DNA of 64,000 nt. It comes from Cornus controversa (lineage: Eukaryota > Streptophyta > Magnoliopsida > Cornales > Cornaceae). Shown here piece after piece: positions 22,531 through 34,717 of the stretch. The stretch covers positions 8,047,501-8,111,500 of the forward strand of contig CM048850.1 in assembly GCA_026545225.1 (NCBI GenBank), given 5' to 3'. Both the position numbers and the translations under genes were made by a program. Numbering within the stretch: position 1 is the first letter of the stretch; each line of letters opens with the position of its first letter. Below the pieces are notes generated by a model that did not search any database, was not told the DNA's origin, and saw nothing but the letters and a program-made list of their open reading frames with translations.

Positions 22531-22571
22531 TTTAGGCGAGGTCATGCAATTGTTGCATGACCTCGCCTAAA
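22531..22571. repeat. Perfect 19-bp inverted repeat, 3-nt loop
   Basis: TTTAGGCGAGGTCATGCAA (22531-22549) and its exact reverse complement (22553-22571) are separated by TTG. Transcribed from either strand it would form a 19-bp hairpin. No oligo-T terminator or known RNA family was recognised. Confidence 0.9.
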
Positions 22572-22619
22572 CAAAGTAGGAACTCATCCGAATATTATAC
22601 CATTATGAACCATTATGAA

Positions 22620-23029
22620 GAGGCAGCCAACCGGGAAAAACCTTGAGAAGCTGCAGATTCAGCTTTTTCAAAGAAGTCTCACGGGATCTACTTGAAGTGG
22701 TTTGTTAAACTGGATTCCAAAAAGGTGCGCACATGATCCGACCTTACCACTACCTTCCTTCATCAATACCAGTTTAATTCTGAAATGGCATCCGATAGGT
22801 TCACATTGCTCAAGATAAGCCAAAAGCCAAGTGAAACATTTAGAAGCTATGCCCAGAAATGGCGTGAAACTGTTGCACAAGTGATTCCTCCCATGCTTAA
22901 GAATAAGATGGTTTGTAATTTCATTGACACCCACAAGATGCTATACTTTGAAAAATTATATGGTGGTAACGAGATAAGCTTTGCCAAGCTCATCAATAAG
23001 GGTATCGAGATAAGCTTTGCCAGTGCCTA
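22620..23029 (+). pseudogene. Gypsy gag fragment (Tat/Ogre-like)
   Basis: LQIQLFQRSLTGS, a frameshift, WFVKLDSKKV, a nonsense codon where Trp is expected, then DLTTTFLHQYQFNSEMASDR and ETFRSYAQKWRETVAQVIPP. This order (SLTG.A..WF, L...FL.QY, R.YAQRWRE.AAQV.PP) is the retrotransposon gag domain of Tat/Ogre-type Gypsy elements. No protease or RT follows, so only a short piece remains. Because of the frameshift and stop it cannot be made. Confidence 0.75.
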
Positions 23030-23710
23030 ATTCACTTCCAAAGACTTATGATACAACCCAAAGGTGTGCATACCATTTTGTTTCACACTCCTAGCCACTC
23101 AACTAGAGATATATTGTTACCTCCTTAAGCACCGAATCAAGGACCTTATTGAAGGTGGTAAATTGACACTTTTTCAGACTTCTCTAACTCCCAACATCGT
23201 CAATTGCCCACTACTCTAGCTCTGCATATCAACATCGTCAATTATGTGATTATGTTGATATGAATTTCCCAACATTCCTTTCTAGGAAAATGTAAGTATT
23301 ATCAACTCCAGAAGAAGTAGAGCAATAGGAAAGTGTTTTCTTAAAGTACGTATAGATGTGAAGTATGCATTTTAAAACTGAAAACTAGTTTGATGTCCTT
23401 AGCAAGTATTGGTTGAGTTGTTGCAGTCAGTCTGTTTTTCTCTTTTATGTGTCTGAATTTTGTTATATGCCATTCTTGTTTGACCCGACACCCCATTGTG
23501 TTCTTTGCTCTCTGTAGTGATTGTTTCCTTTAATCAATTTAGGGTTCTCTAATTTTTAACTTTTTTGCCTAGTCCCCCACTATTTAAATTGCTAATAGTT
23601 GTGAGTAAATTGACGAAAAATAGTTGTATTTTGTGGTTCATATAGTAAGCAAGAATATGGAGCCCTTGTCCTGCAAGGGAGAGTTGATCTTCACAAGTAG
23701 TTCCCTCAAG

Positions 23711-23711
23711 T

Positions 23712-23767
<56 letters not shown>
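23711..23767. repeat. (TA)n(GA)n compound microsatellite
   Basis: About 14 TA units followed by about 13 GA units. Confidence 0.95.
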
Positions 23768-23769
<2 letters not shown>

Positions 23770-24257
23770 GATCTTGATGAAGAGGAGGGCCTTGTTAGAA
23801 AAGGTTCAAGAAGGCCTACTAATGGGTTTGAGAGAGAGGTTAGAACTCTCAAAAAAAAATTTAACTTTTTAAGAGTTTGGATTTGGATTTGGATGGCATG
23901 AAATAGAAATTTTTTAGAAAAATACGATTTTTGTAAATAGGTGATTTTCTTCAAAATGATTCCTTCATAAAGCACTGAAAATTTTTGATTTTGATTTTAT
24001 GTGAAAGTTTTGCTTTTTATGTTTTAGTTTCCAATTATGCCCCTATCAATTGTTTCCCCATTTGTCTGTCAGCCAGCCAGCTTGTCTTTACTAAACATAT
24101 ATCAAAACTTTACCTATTAGCTTTTATGCTATATTGGAGGAGGTTTATGAAGATAATTTTGCTGACAAAATTAGAAGTCTAGCATAGGAAGATATATTGA
24201 TGCATGATGTTTATTTTGGTATTTTCTTTTTAATAAAATTTCTTCTTTCTTGTCGTG

Positions 24258-24306
24258 CAAATATATATATATATATATATATATAATATACAAACACACA
24301 CACACA
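24258..24306. repeat. (AT)n with following (AC)n
   Basis: An AT run of about 12 units, then AATATACAAACACACACACA. Confidence 0.9.
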
Positions 24307-24800
24307 ATAAAACCTTTTTTCAATTATAAACTATTTAAAAATGGATATAAACAATTATTTTGTTATTTTTAATAATCCATCATATAATAGATATAAATAA
24401 TTGGGTATAAAGAGAATTGATCTAACATAAATTCCTTTATTTGTTTTATTATTTAAAATCATAAGAATAGTTTTGGTAAGTACAATCATTTTTTTTTCAC
24501 ACTCATGCTATTCAAATTAAGAAAATAATATTTTCTCACAACTTTCTTTTTTAAAAAATTATGATAATTAAATCCATGTTGGAAACTTTATCTTCACTTT
24601 CTTTTACTTTCACTTTCCACTATTATTTTTCGTCAAATCAAATTAAATTTTCCTTTATCAAGCTTATTTTTTCTACTGATGGGCTTAATGGAGTCTGGGT
24701 CTAGGAAGTCTGAACTGGATTATAGTCCACACTACCAAATAGTTTGTCGGGGCCGAAACTTGATCAGCTATAATATCAACCAAATCACAATGCTCTTGAC

Positions 24801-24834
24801 TCAAGCCCAAGCCCAAGCCCAAGCCCAAGCCCAA
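24801..24834 (+). repeat. (AAGCCC)n hexamer repeat
   Basis: Five to six perfect AAGCCC units. This is not the plant telomere repeat (TTTAGGG). Confidence 0.9.
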
Positions 24835-25219
24835 AGATAAATCTCTCTCTCACACTCATTTGCACATGACTACTTAGAACTTTCATCTTTCACTTTCAAA
24901 AATAGAGAAAATACCATCATTAAATTAAAATCTTTGGTTGCAAGTCCAGAGTGAAAAATCATACAAAGTCTGAGTAAATATGTTATTGATTGTTAAGGAT
25001 AGGCTAATATATATTGAAAATAGTAAATTAATTGTTTATTAAACAAATGCATCATCGTCATCATTATTCTCGCCTTTTTCTAACTTGTCGCATGAATTAA
25101 TTTCTCTTTTTCTCATTATATTTCACTTCTAATATTTAATTTTTTCAAAATCAATTATAAAATAAAAAATCTATGAAAATATATATATAGTTCCGATCAT
25201 GAAACTTTCAAGACTTGAG

Positions 25220-25226
25220 TTGATTA

Positions 25227-25271
<45 letters not shown>

Positions 25272-25331
25272 CTTACTGCAATTCGTAATGTAGGAGTCAT
25301 TTCTCCAAGAATGGGTGAGAACTTGGGATTA

Positions 25332-25381
<50 letters not shown>
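25220..25381. repeat. Two (TA)n tracts with shared flanks
   Basis: GATTAACTTTATATA...TATATTGC occurs twice, with TA tracts at about 25229-25269 and 25334-25380. The identical left flank indicates a local duplication of the tract together with its border. Confidence 0.85.
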
Positions 25382-25382
<1 letters not shown>

Positions 25383-25599
25383 CGCAAGGTAAGTCAGTCT
25401 TATAGATTAAAATGAATGTACAATCAATATGTTTAGATGAGCTGATCAATATGAACGAACCATAGATGTTTACATTTCTATCCTTGATATATAGTATACG
25501 CTACTTGCTGAGACTTTGAGAACTTTTCTGTCAAAGGATATGATGATTTGCTAATATGAAAATTCTCTATTTTTCTGTCAAAGGATATAAGGCCTTAAA

Positions 25600-26870
25600 C
25601 AATACAACCTGACGCGTCATTGGGTCGTAACCCGTAGTTATAGGGTATTCGGATCTAAATTTCTCATACCAACGGTTACACTCCGAATTTTCGAAGAGAA
25701 ATCCGGAATGTGAAAAACAAATAAAATAAACAAATAAAAGAATTCTAAAATTTTCAAACAGTTCTTTAAATAGATAGAATCATAAACAACATTCTATTAC
25801 ATTAGAAGAAAATATTAAATATATTTCTTCCTTACAAATACTCAAAATAATACCAATTTTTTTTTCATACACTGGACAGAAAATAATGGTCTCACTGCTA
25901 ACTCTTCAACCGGTACTACCAAATCCCGTAATTGTCCCATATCAGCACACTAACTTGCAAAATCTGAGAAAAGTGAGCTCAAAGCTCAACAAGGATATGC
26001 TGAACAATCTTTCATTACTTCAGCAAGTTGACTTTTGCATCATAATCTCAAAATAATTTAAAATTTATATTTCAAAAAATAATATGTTCACATTCCACAA
26101 TTTAATCATAAAGCATTTAACATTTAAATTTAACTGCACAGAAAAATATCATCAAGTACAATTAAACACATAATTCATACACATAAAATAACACAATTTA
26201 AATGTACAAATTAATCAATAGGCACATTTAATTTCACACAAAAATTAATAAGTACACACATACACATTAACAAATAATGTGCATAAAATAATACACCAAT
26301 TACATTGCACCAACAACAACATGTAAGAATTTACAGCACAAACACATTTATCAACCACAATTTAAATTGCAACACATAATTTCAAATAAAGAAATTTAAA
26401 TTATCATTTCCATAGTCATCAATATATATATATATATATATATATAAAGAAATTTAAATTATCATTTCCATAGTCATCAATATATATATATATATTAAAA
26501 CAGATAAATATTTAATAAATACCAACACATTGAATTTATATATATAATTTATACACAATAATTCACGTATACACAGATATATAAACACACATAAATTAAA
26601 TATATATGTGAATAATAGAAGACAGCAAGTATCAACTTGCCTCGGTTAATTTATTTGAAAGTCCGTACTGTCCATTATCGCTCCAGAACCCAAAACCCAA
26701 TGAAAAGTCTCTATTTTTAAATGAGATTGGGCCGATGCCCAATTCCGATCCAGCCCAATACCAAATCCACCATTTATTTCTTTTAAACTCTACTAGGCCT
26801 ATTTTAAGTTTCTGACCCAGTCCAAATGTCATGCCCACCGGTGCTTCTATCACATTGTCAATTGCACTGT
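25600..26870 (-). other. Possible decayed minus-strand Gypsy LTR
   Basis: TTACACTCCGAATTTTCG near 25677 and GTGAGCTCAAAGCTCAACAA near 25973, seen in antisense, resemble the distal part of Tekay/Del-type LTRs. No ends or primer site found. A 58-bp unit starting AAAGAAATTTAAATT is duplicated at 26388 and 26446. No gene. Confidence 0.3.
26388..26503. repeat. 58-bp tandem duplication with (TA)n
   Basis: AAAGAAATTTAAATTATCAT then TTCCATAGTCATCAA and a TA tract occur twice in tandem; the TA tract differs in length between copies. Confidence 0.85.
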
Positions 26871-26879
26871 TTTAACTTA

Positions 26880-27720
26880 GGGCCCGTTTGGTAACCGTTT
26901 ATGTTTAGTGTTTATTGTTTATAAAAACAAAATTTCAGGATAAACATGTTTGTTAATTTTTGTTTTGTTTATAAATTTTTAAAACGCTTTTAAAACAACA
27001 CTGTTCCTAAGCCTTCAAATCCTAAACACCAAAATGATGTTTATTGTTTATGTTTATTAAAAAAAAAACTTTTTTTTCCTTTTTATCTAAAATGGTGATT
27101 ATATTATTTTAATTAAAAATTGAAACTAAAATTGAAAAAATGAAAAGAAAAAAAAAATTATAAAAGGTTATTGTTTGATACAAGGATAAAAATATTAGAA
27201 TTATCAAATGTGGACATAATTACTAATATACTTGATAATAAGAAATAGTTACTTAGGGGCACACATGCTAAAAAGAAGAAGAAAAAAAACCTTATTTGAA
27301 GAAAATAAAAAAAGAAGTCTCAATCATCTCCTTGTTAAAAAAACAAGAATGGTATTTTGTACTCATGTCATTCATTCATTTTCAGTATTGAAACAAAAAT
27401 AGAAATCAAAAAAATGAAAAGAAAGTATTAACATGAGAAGTTCAAGAGTAAGAGTATGCCCTCCAAATCCCTCTTCTCACTCCATACAAATTGAAAAATT
27501 TTTAACTTTTTCATAATTATATATATTTTGTTTTTTTGGTAGGAGTGTACAAAAAATCGGTGGAACTATAAAGAACTTTAACTGAACTGAACCGAATCGT
27601 TCACTACTGTTCCGGTTTCGGCTCCAAATTTTAGGAACCATTCACTACGATTCTGGTTCCAATCCTTGAAACCGAAACCGTTTAATATATATATATAGTT
27701 ATAAAACTCCTATAATGATT

Positions 27721-27756
<36 letters not shown>

Positions 27757-28321
27757 TGTTATAAAATCATTGTAATAGTTATAATAACCTTTTGTTATGT
27801 AAAACATTTTAAACAATAGAGTTATTATAACTATTATAAGGTTAAATACAACTCATATAATAATCGAATTGAACCGAACTCATTTATTCCGGTTTCAAAA
27901 TTAAGGAACGGTTCTGGTTCGAGTTCTCCCAATAACCGTAAGGAACCGAATCGTGTGCATCCCTCTACTTGTTGAGACATTCTGGGTTGTGGGTAATTCT
28001 AGTTTTACAATATAATATGCAGTGTGTAGATATATATATAACCCAATATTATTTATTTATTTTTTATGTATATTTCTTGCTTTGTTATTGCTGTATAGAT
28101 TTGTTATAGCATAAACTTGACTTTTTATGCAGTTTATTGTGTTGATTTTTTTTATAAAAAAACAGTTTAAGATTAACAAACATGTTTTTTTGTTTATGAT
28201 TTTTAAAATAAGCTAAACGTTTTTTAGTTATCAAACAACACTCATGTTTATAGATAAACAAAACCGTAACATAAACACTGTTTATACAAACACTAAACAT
28301 AAACGGTTACCAAACATGCCC
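26880..28321. mobile_element. PIF/Harbinger-like element without transposase
   Basis: The left end GGGCCCGTTTGGTAACCGTT and the reverse complement of the right end, GGGCATGTTTGGTAACCGTT, match over ~34 bp with few changes. They are flanked by TTA on both sides (26877-26879, 28322-28324), the 3-bp duplication typical of PIF/Harbinger and Tourist elements. The 1.4-kb interior has no transposase and carries a smaller hAT-like MITE. Terminal regions are full of TTTATGTTTA/GTTTATTGTTTA subrepeats. Confidence 0.8.
27540..27967. mobile_element. hAT-like MITE nested in the Harbinger-like element
   Basis: The left end TAGGAGTGTACAAAAAATCG and the reverse complement of the right end, TAGAGGGATGCACACGATTC, are related ~20-bp terminal inverted repeats of the common plant TAGGGRTGYRCA..CGG type. 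Further inward, ACTGAACCGAATCG and CGAATTGAACCGAACTC are related. The 8-bp flanks agree at only 5 of 8 positions, so the target duplication is degraded. A (TA)n tract lies in the middle. Confidence 0.65.
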
Positions 28322-28479
28322 TTAGTAAAAGCTTCTGGTCGTAGAAATTCAAGTAATAGAAGTAGCATAGTTAGGCCCATATCTAAAACATATCATAGAG
28401 GACCCATCATCATGAGGCACCTAAATACTCACACATACCAACCGTTGCCGGAGCAACATATGCAACACCCGAAACCCAA

Positions 28480-29440
28480 ATAAAGTCCTAACCAGCCTGC
28501 ACAGCCAGCTACACTTCTTTCACCAATCTCAAACAACCAAACTCGAACCCACTTCAGTTGCACCACCATGCACGACCATACATCCACAGTCGAGCCAACA
28601 ACCAAGCTCAACTGTCTACTCCCAACCATCTTCACCACTGGCCAAAACTCCACTAATTTCACCATGGCAGCCGATCACCTTGAGTCACCACGTGCCAGCT
28701 GTGAGCCACCATTGAACCCGGCCAAAATCCAGCAACTTCAGCCACCTCTTACTGCAGGCACCGGAACCTATGGCCAAACAACCATTGTGAACCAACCTTA
28801 ACAACAACTGTGAGCACCACGCTAACCAAGCTTCAACCACCTTGCATGGCTGCCACTACCATGGCAGACCCCTAAGCTTCCATACAAGCTGCTGTTGACC
28901 CTCACACTGCCATAACCGAACCAATAGCCATCAAACCAAGCTGCCAGCCTCAAGCCTCATTGGCCGAACCACCGCAAACCCATCATCTCCACGATGGTCC
29001 ACGCTGGAGCCACCTCCCTCGCCAGAGCAACCACCATGCTACACAATGCCACCATGGAGCCGAAGCCATGGAAGCCACCACAGCCCAAAGCTGGCACTCC
29101 CCCACACCTCCATCAGTGCCGAGACCCATGAACCTTCATCACACCACCATGGCCGGAATAGCCTTCCATAGCCGCTGCTGTCAACTATGGCAGTCACCAA
29201 ACCTTGACCCACTTCAGCCACCATGGCTGCCCAACAACCTACACTAAAGCCCACAATACCGAACACCCACCATAACCCCTCATCATCAACCCATGAAACC
29301 ATGTAAGACCTGCCACCTTCATGAGCAGACCGTCTCAATCATGAGCCGCCATACCCAACCACCCGAACAACCTTCAGTTGCCACCACCATTGATGGCCAA
29401 TCCATCAAATCATCTCAATGAGCACCATCTTCAATTCAAG
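28480..29440. other. C-rich, strand-skewed island; no recognised gene
   Basis: About 1 kb in which C greatly exceeds G and A exceeds T on the plus strand, in contrast to the AT-rich surroundings. CCACCATGGC-type words recur. Open frames exist on both strands but have no domain, start context or homology I recognise. It could be the leader of an unidentified retroelement or a degenerate exon island. Confidence 0.5.
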
Positions 29441-29512
29441 CTCCACCCATGAGCCATACGCATCCCAAACTCCAACACCTAGTCATTGCCCATAGTCATA
29501 GCAGCCCACTTA

Positions 29513-29682
29513 TTGCCTTCGAGTGTGTGGACTCTATATTAAGAAGTGGAGTTCTGGGGGTCCTTTGTAAGCTGGATATGGAGAAGGCTTATGGTCATGT
29601 GTTGGAATTTTCTGCTATACTTGTTGGAACAGATGGATTTTGGGGGAAAATGGAGGAGGTGGATAAAGTTCTACATATTTTC
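29513..29682 (+). pseudogene. LINE reverse transcriptase, fragment 1
   Basis: Encodes [20 protein letters not shown] then DMEKAYGHV, the RT region around the first catalytic Asp (KLDMEKAYD in relatives). A frame change leads to [12 protein letters not shown] and KWRRWIKF. It breaks off where the solo LTR begins. Confidence 0.8.
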
Positions 29683-32354
29683 TGTAGATACTATAACCAA
29701 ATTTGGCCAGTTTACATTTAATGTATCATAATTGTCATAAATACATTTTGAATGATGTTAAGCATGTTCTAAGTGTGAGAAACATATTTGGAAAGTGGAA
29801 TAGATGTTTTGAAAAGTTTTAGAAACATTTGGAGAAGTTTGACTTTTGGTCAAATGGGGGCCCGGTATGCAGTCCGGATGGGCCCAAGAATCTGGAAAAT
29901 TTTAAAAAATAATTATTTTTAGTTTTAGACCAAATAAAATATTTAGAGAGTTAAAGAAGTGATTTCAAGGCCATAGGAATATCCAAAATCTAAAACGGAG
30001 GTCGATGAAGGTACGTTAAGTGGCCCAGGGGCATTTTAGTCATTTTGCACCCCAGATATTATAAATATCTAGGGCTGAGAGATCTCAGCCATTTCTCACG
30101 GCTGATTCTCTTTCTACTCTCTCTCAACTTCATCCCTCCACCTTCTCTCTACATTTCGAGTGGTTTTGGCTTGGATTCAGGATTCGCCGAAGAAGAAAAG
30201 TGTGTAGAGCTCAGCAAGGGCTTCACATTGGACTGAACAATATTGGATTTTGGCAAGGTAGACCTCGATGAGATTCTTAAAAATTTCTTAGAATTCTTCC
30301 AAATTCTAGGTAGGGGTTCTCCTTCTCTCTTAATTGTCGATTCTAAGATTTTAGGAGGGTTGGAAGAGTATAAGGTGTGTTTGCATATATGTGAGGGCTG
30401 AGAGGGGTTGAGATTTGATATTTTTTCCTTCCCTTATAATTCTTACATGCAAAATAGATATATTATGTGATATATATGATGTGGTGATTGAGAATATGCA
30501 ATGTGTGAAATGTGAAAGCATAAATACTAATGTGCTAGGTTATGTGCATATTTGACTTACATGTAATATTTGACATATATGTGACTATATGTACTTATAT
30601 GGTGAGAAATGCATGCTAGATACTCTTATTGCTAGCTTGTGCATTTGGGAAGCATGAAAATGGCATGCTAAATATAATATGTTTGAAATGCATATATGGG
30701 GTTATTATAAGGGAACGGGAAAAATGGACCGTGCATGGAATGTTGGAGTTGTCCAACCATGCTATATAAGTAGCATTATTGCCCAATGAGGTATGACTGT
30801 CAGAGTGGTTCCATCATACCAAGGTTATGGCCTAAAAGTCAGAAAATGTCCATATTTGGTGAGCGTCGGAGTTGTTCACTCACATTAGGGCAAACCAACA
30901 TATTGCCAATGAAGTATGACATTGTAGGAGTTATCCAAGTCATACGAATGGATGGGAGGTGTCCAAGGTCATATGATCGTTGGAGCAGTCCAAATCATGT
31001 TGGGATATCGGATTATGTCCGAGAGAGAAAGAAGTTATATCTTTATGCTCATGTGATCAATTATTGAGCATGATATATGTTTTAATGCATTTTCCTTAAT
31101 ATACATTGCTTGAATGAACATGTGAGCATTGAAGGTGACATATAGTGTAATGGAATACATTCATATCAGTCGGTGTCGAGTCGGCGCCTAGGTGGGTTGG
31201 GGTATTCCTATTGAGCTGTTGAGTTACTCACCCCTTTTTTTCCAAACTATTTACAGATAAGGCGCCCATGACAGATGGGACTTGAATGGCTCAAGTGGAG
31301 TATTTTGTAATATTTTCGCTTCATACTTTGGATATTGTAGATTTGGCTATCTATGCCGGCATATGGATGTTGAAATGTATTTTGTAATCATTTATGAATT
31401 CTTAATGCTTTTGGACTATGCATATGTAATTCAAACTATGACTATGAGATTGTAAGAATTTTCTTATAAAATACATGATTGGATAATCGTATATCTAAGG
31501 AAGATGATGGAGGGGGAAATGAGAATGATTTGTGGTTATGGGATATATAGTTGGAGTTAAACTCCACATATGTTGAAATTCATGAATATATAATTCTCTT
31601 AATGTTGTAAACTTAGAGGGTTTGAGTGTGTGTGATGAATGAAGTGAGATGTGAGGTTGATGGACTCTTGTTCCAATTATGTGTTACGTGAAGTGTAAAT
31701 AATGTATGATAGAATTGATGGCATTAGGAAGGAGAATGGGGGGGGGGGACACATGACTAAAGTGTCCATTCTGGATTCACGGATGGAAATTATGGATTTC
31801 TATCGCTTTTAATAGGTTTTAATCATGATTTAGAGTGGATTATGATTGTGTATTGTTGTCTTATAGACTTGGACACGAAAAACATAGGTTATAGGCATTT
31901 TGGCCCTTTCAGTCGCTTAGGCTCTACAGCAGCTGACCGAAAGTGTGAGATCCAAAACATTGAAAAAAACTGGGTACCTATTTTAAACGACTGAAAAAGG
32001 GCTTCAGCCAGCTGAAAGCATCTTTTCGACCAATAGAAGCCACTCTCCAGCCAATCGACATATTTGATTTCCTAAAGGTCAGTTGAACCTAGGTTTTAGC
32101 TGACCGAAGGTTGGTGTCAGTCAACCGAAACTACTCTGGGATGAAATTTTATGATTTTTGAGATAAGAGTGAGCATGTATAAGTATATGGACTAGTGTGG
32201 GGCCTATTGAGGTGAATCGTGGTGAGTATACGTGCTCATGAGTGTGCGTATAGAGTTAAGCTTCTACAGTAATTGAGAAGTTAAGGAGTTTCGTTAGGAT
32301 ATGAATAGACGAGTTCACCGTTGATTTTTGGGAGCCAAAAATCTAGGCGTGACA
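29683..32354 (+). mobile_element. Solo Gypsy LTR (Tekay/Del-type), 2.7 kb
   Basis: It begins TGTAGATACTATAACC and ends GGCGTGACA. It aligns in order with the LTR at 50378-52191: start (TTGRCCRGTTT..CATTTAATG), TATA/R region (TATAAATATCTAGGGC here, TATAAATAGAAGAGG there), GGATTC/TTTTGAGTTCGCC followed by AAAGAAG, and TTTTATGATTTTT near the end. It contains a palindrome cluster at 31906-32131. LINE sequence lies on both sides and no internal region remains, so it is a solo LTR formed by LTR-LTR recombination. The 5-bp duplication is not clean (TTTTC / TCTTT). Confidence 0.78.
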
Positions 32355-34151
32355 TCTTTTGTGAGATTCTCGGTGCTTGTGAATAGATCTCCTTCAGGAT
32401 TCTTTAGTAGCTCGAGGGGTTTGAGGCAGAGGGATTCCTTATCGCCATTTTTTTCCTAGTTATTTTAGAGGCCTTTAGTCGATTGATGAGGAGGGCAGTG
32501 GAACTGGGTTATATTGGAGGCTTTAGAGTGGGGAGAAAGTAGAGGTATCAGATAGAGATCTTTCACTTATTATTTGTCAATGATAATATTGTGTTTTGTG
32601 ATGCGGACATGGGTTAGTTGAGATATATGAGGAGTATGTTGGTTTGCTTTCAAGCTGTATCAGGCCTGAAAGTGAATTTAGGGAAGAGTGAGATTGTTTT
32701 AGTGGGGGAGGTGGCAAATATTCACTCTCTTGTGGATATCTTAGGCTGCGGAGCTGGGGAGTTTCTGATTTCCTATCTGGGATTACCTTTAAGGGCACCT
32801 TCGAGGAGCGTTGTAACGTGGGATTCGATTATAGAGAGGTTTGAGAGGAGACTGACAGGGTAGAAGAAACAATATTTATCGAAAGGAGGCCGACTGAGTT
32901 TGATAAATAGCACTTTATTAGATATGGCTACTTATTTTGATTCTAGCTTTCGTGCGAGAACGGATTGAGAAGATACAACAGAATTTCCTATGAGGTGGGA
33001 TAGGGGAAGGGTTTAAGTATCATCTTGTTGACTAAGATTAGGTGTACATGCCATTTCAAGTGGGGGAGGGGGGACTGGAGATCAGGAGACTCACTCCCTT
33101 CAATAAAGCTTTGGTGGGAAAGTGGCTATGGAGATTCGGGGTGGAGAGGGATCGACTCTGGAGGAGATTCATTTGTTCAAAGTTCGGGGAGGGAAGGGGT
33201 GGGTGGTGTTCTTTGGAAGTGAGGGGTCCAGCTGAAGTTAGGGTATGGAAACTCATCTGGAAGGGATGGATGAATTTTTAAAACATATTCGATTTAGGGT
33301 GAGGGATGGAGGGAGTATTAGGCTCTGGGAGGATCCTTGGTGTGGGGAGCATACTTTTGCTCTCTCTTACCTGAGGCTTTTCAGGATTGCGAGGGACAAA
33401 CATGCCGTGATTGTTAAATGCTATTGTCTTGATGGAGAAAGACTGTATCGTTATAAGACTGAGGGATCGGGAAGGGATGAGTGCTTGTGGTCTCCTTCCT
33501 CTTAGGGGAGGTTCAAAATGTGGTCCTTCTATTCAAGATTGGTTGATATATAAGAGCCTTCTTTTTCGTGAAAGGTAGTACAGTGCATGAAAGCATCGCT
33601 GAAGCTGGCTTTTTTTGCTTGGACAACAATTTTGGGTCAAATTCTTACAACTGATAACCTAAGGAGGAAGGGATATGTTAGCAAACCGATACCCCATGTG
33701 TAAGTTGGATGAGGAGTCAATGGATCACCTCCTTCTTCATTATCTTGTGGCTCGCGATTATTGGGTTATGATCTTTGGGTTGTTTAGGCTTCATTGGGTT
33801 ATGCCTCGTTCCGCTAGGAGTTTCATTGAGGCTTGGAGATGTTGCCCTGTTGGGTCTGAGGCTCGGGATACTTGGAGAGTTACACCTTTGTGTCTTTGGT
33901 GGTCTCTATGGAAGGAAAGGAATATAAGATCCTTTGAGGAAGAGAAAACACCTATTAGTGTGCTTAAGTTCTCTATTCTTAATACTTTATTTATTTTTTA
34001 CTTTGGGGGAGAAATTGTAAATCTGTAGGGGAGATAGTGAATTTTCTAGATACTTTGAGTGTCTAAGGGCCCTATTGGCCCTTTTATAGCTTTTGGGATG
34101 CGCGCCCCTTTAAGTGTTGAGTATAATAATACCTTACTTATCAAAAAAAAA
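32355..34151 (+). pseudogene. LINE reverse transcriptase, fragment 2, and 3' tail
   Basis: Starts [28 protein letters not shown], then the active-site region LLFVNDNIVF, where relatives have FADD, so a catalytic Asp is lost. FQAVSGLKVNLGKSE and YLGLPLRAPSRSV follow, then the thumb region, RRLTPFNKALVGKWLWRF, and the C-terminal zf-RVT-like domain (ANRYPMCKLDEESMDHLLLH). The frame shifts several times and stops are frequent. The 3'UTR ends in poly(A). Confidence 0.85.
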
Positions 34152-34672
34152 TCTATATGGTTTCAGCAAATTTTCTTCTTAATTAGATTTGTTATTTTAC
34201 GTGTATACTATTACTAGCTATCAGACCATAATTTATCATTAAATAAAAGTTGAATAATATATTGCATATCTTTTCCCTAATATCAACACTTTCGTTGATT
34301 TCCTGTATGCTTATATATAGAAGTCTAGTATTATACAGTAAATTTCTTGAATTTTAAGAGTGCTCCTTTGGTAACTTGTATCATCAACTCCTAACTCCCC
34401 CACCCTGGAAACATTCATTTGAAGATCCTTGTACTGGTTATATATACTAGTATTATGTACACATCCTTATTCTAGAAGCAGGTATGGTTATTTCTAAGCA
34501 TGGATTCATTCATTCTGATTAATATTTTAATGTTTGTGTAATTTTTTATGGATGCGATATTAATGTCACTAGAATAAGAGTAATTTCTAATCATGTTTAA
34601 TTGCCCACCTAATATTCGATGCTGGTACCTTTATGTGCATTGATGAGACTGTATGGTATGGGCTTGAGCTGT

Positions 34673-34673
<1 letters not shown>

Positions 34674-34713
<40 letters not shown>
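34674..34713. repeat. (TA)n microsatellite
   Basis: About 18-19 TA units. Confidence 0.95.

Positions 34714-34717
<4 letters not shown>

Larger units (their letters stand above)
23041..25600. other. Non-coding AT-rich stretch with microsatellites
   Basis: No gene recognised. Contains several microsatellites and the (AAGCCC)n run listed separately. Long frames here arise from dinucleotide repeats. Confidence 0.6.
29513..34151 (+). mobile_element. 5'-truncated L1-type LINE, interrupted by a solo LTR
   Basis: The LINE runs 29513-29682 and resumes at 32355-34151. It starts inside the reverse transcriptase, as usual for 5'-truncated insertions, and ends in a nine-base poly(A) after CTTACTTATC. 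Both pieces fit one continuous RT domain. Confidence 0.85.

Noticed and set aside
23706-23975. 89-residue minus-strand frame ending in SLSLSL/YIYIYI
   Set aside because: Translated microsatellite.
24801-24834. (AAGCCC)n considered as interstitial telomere repeat
   Set aside because: Plant telomeres are TTTAGGG; this hexamer does not match.
28568-29338. Open frames of 77-99 residues on both strands of the C-rich island
   Set aside because: They follow from the skewed composition; no domain, conserved start or neighbouring exon recognised.
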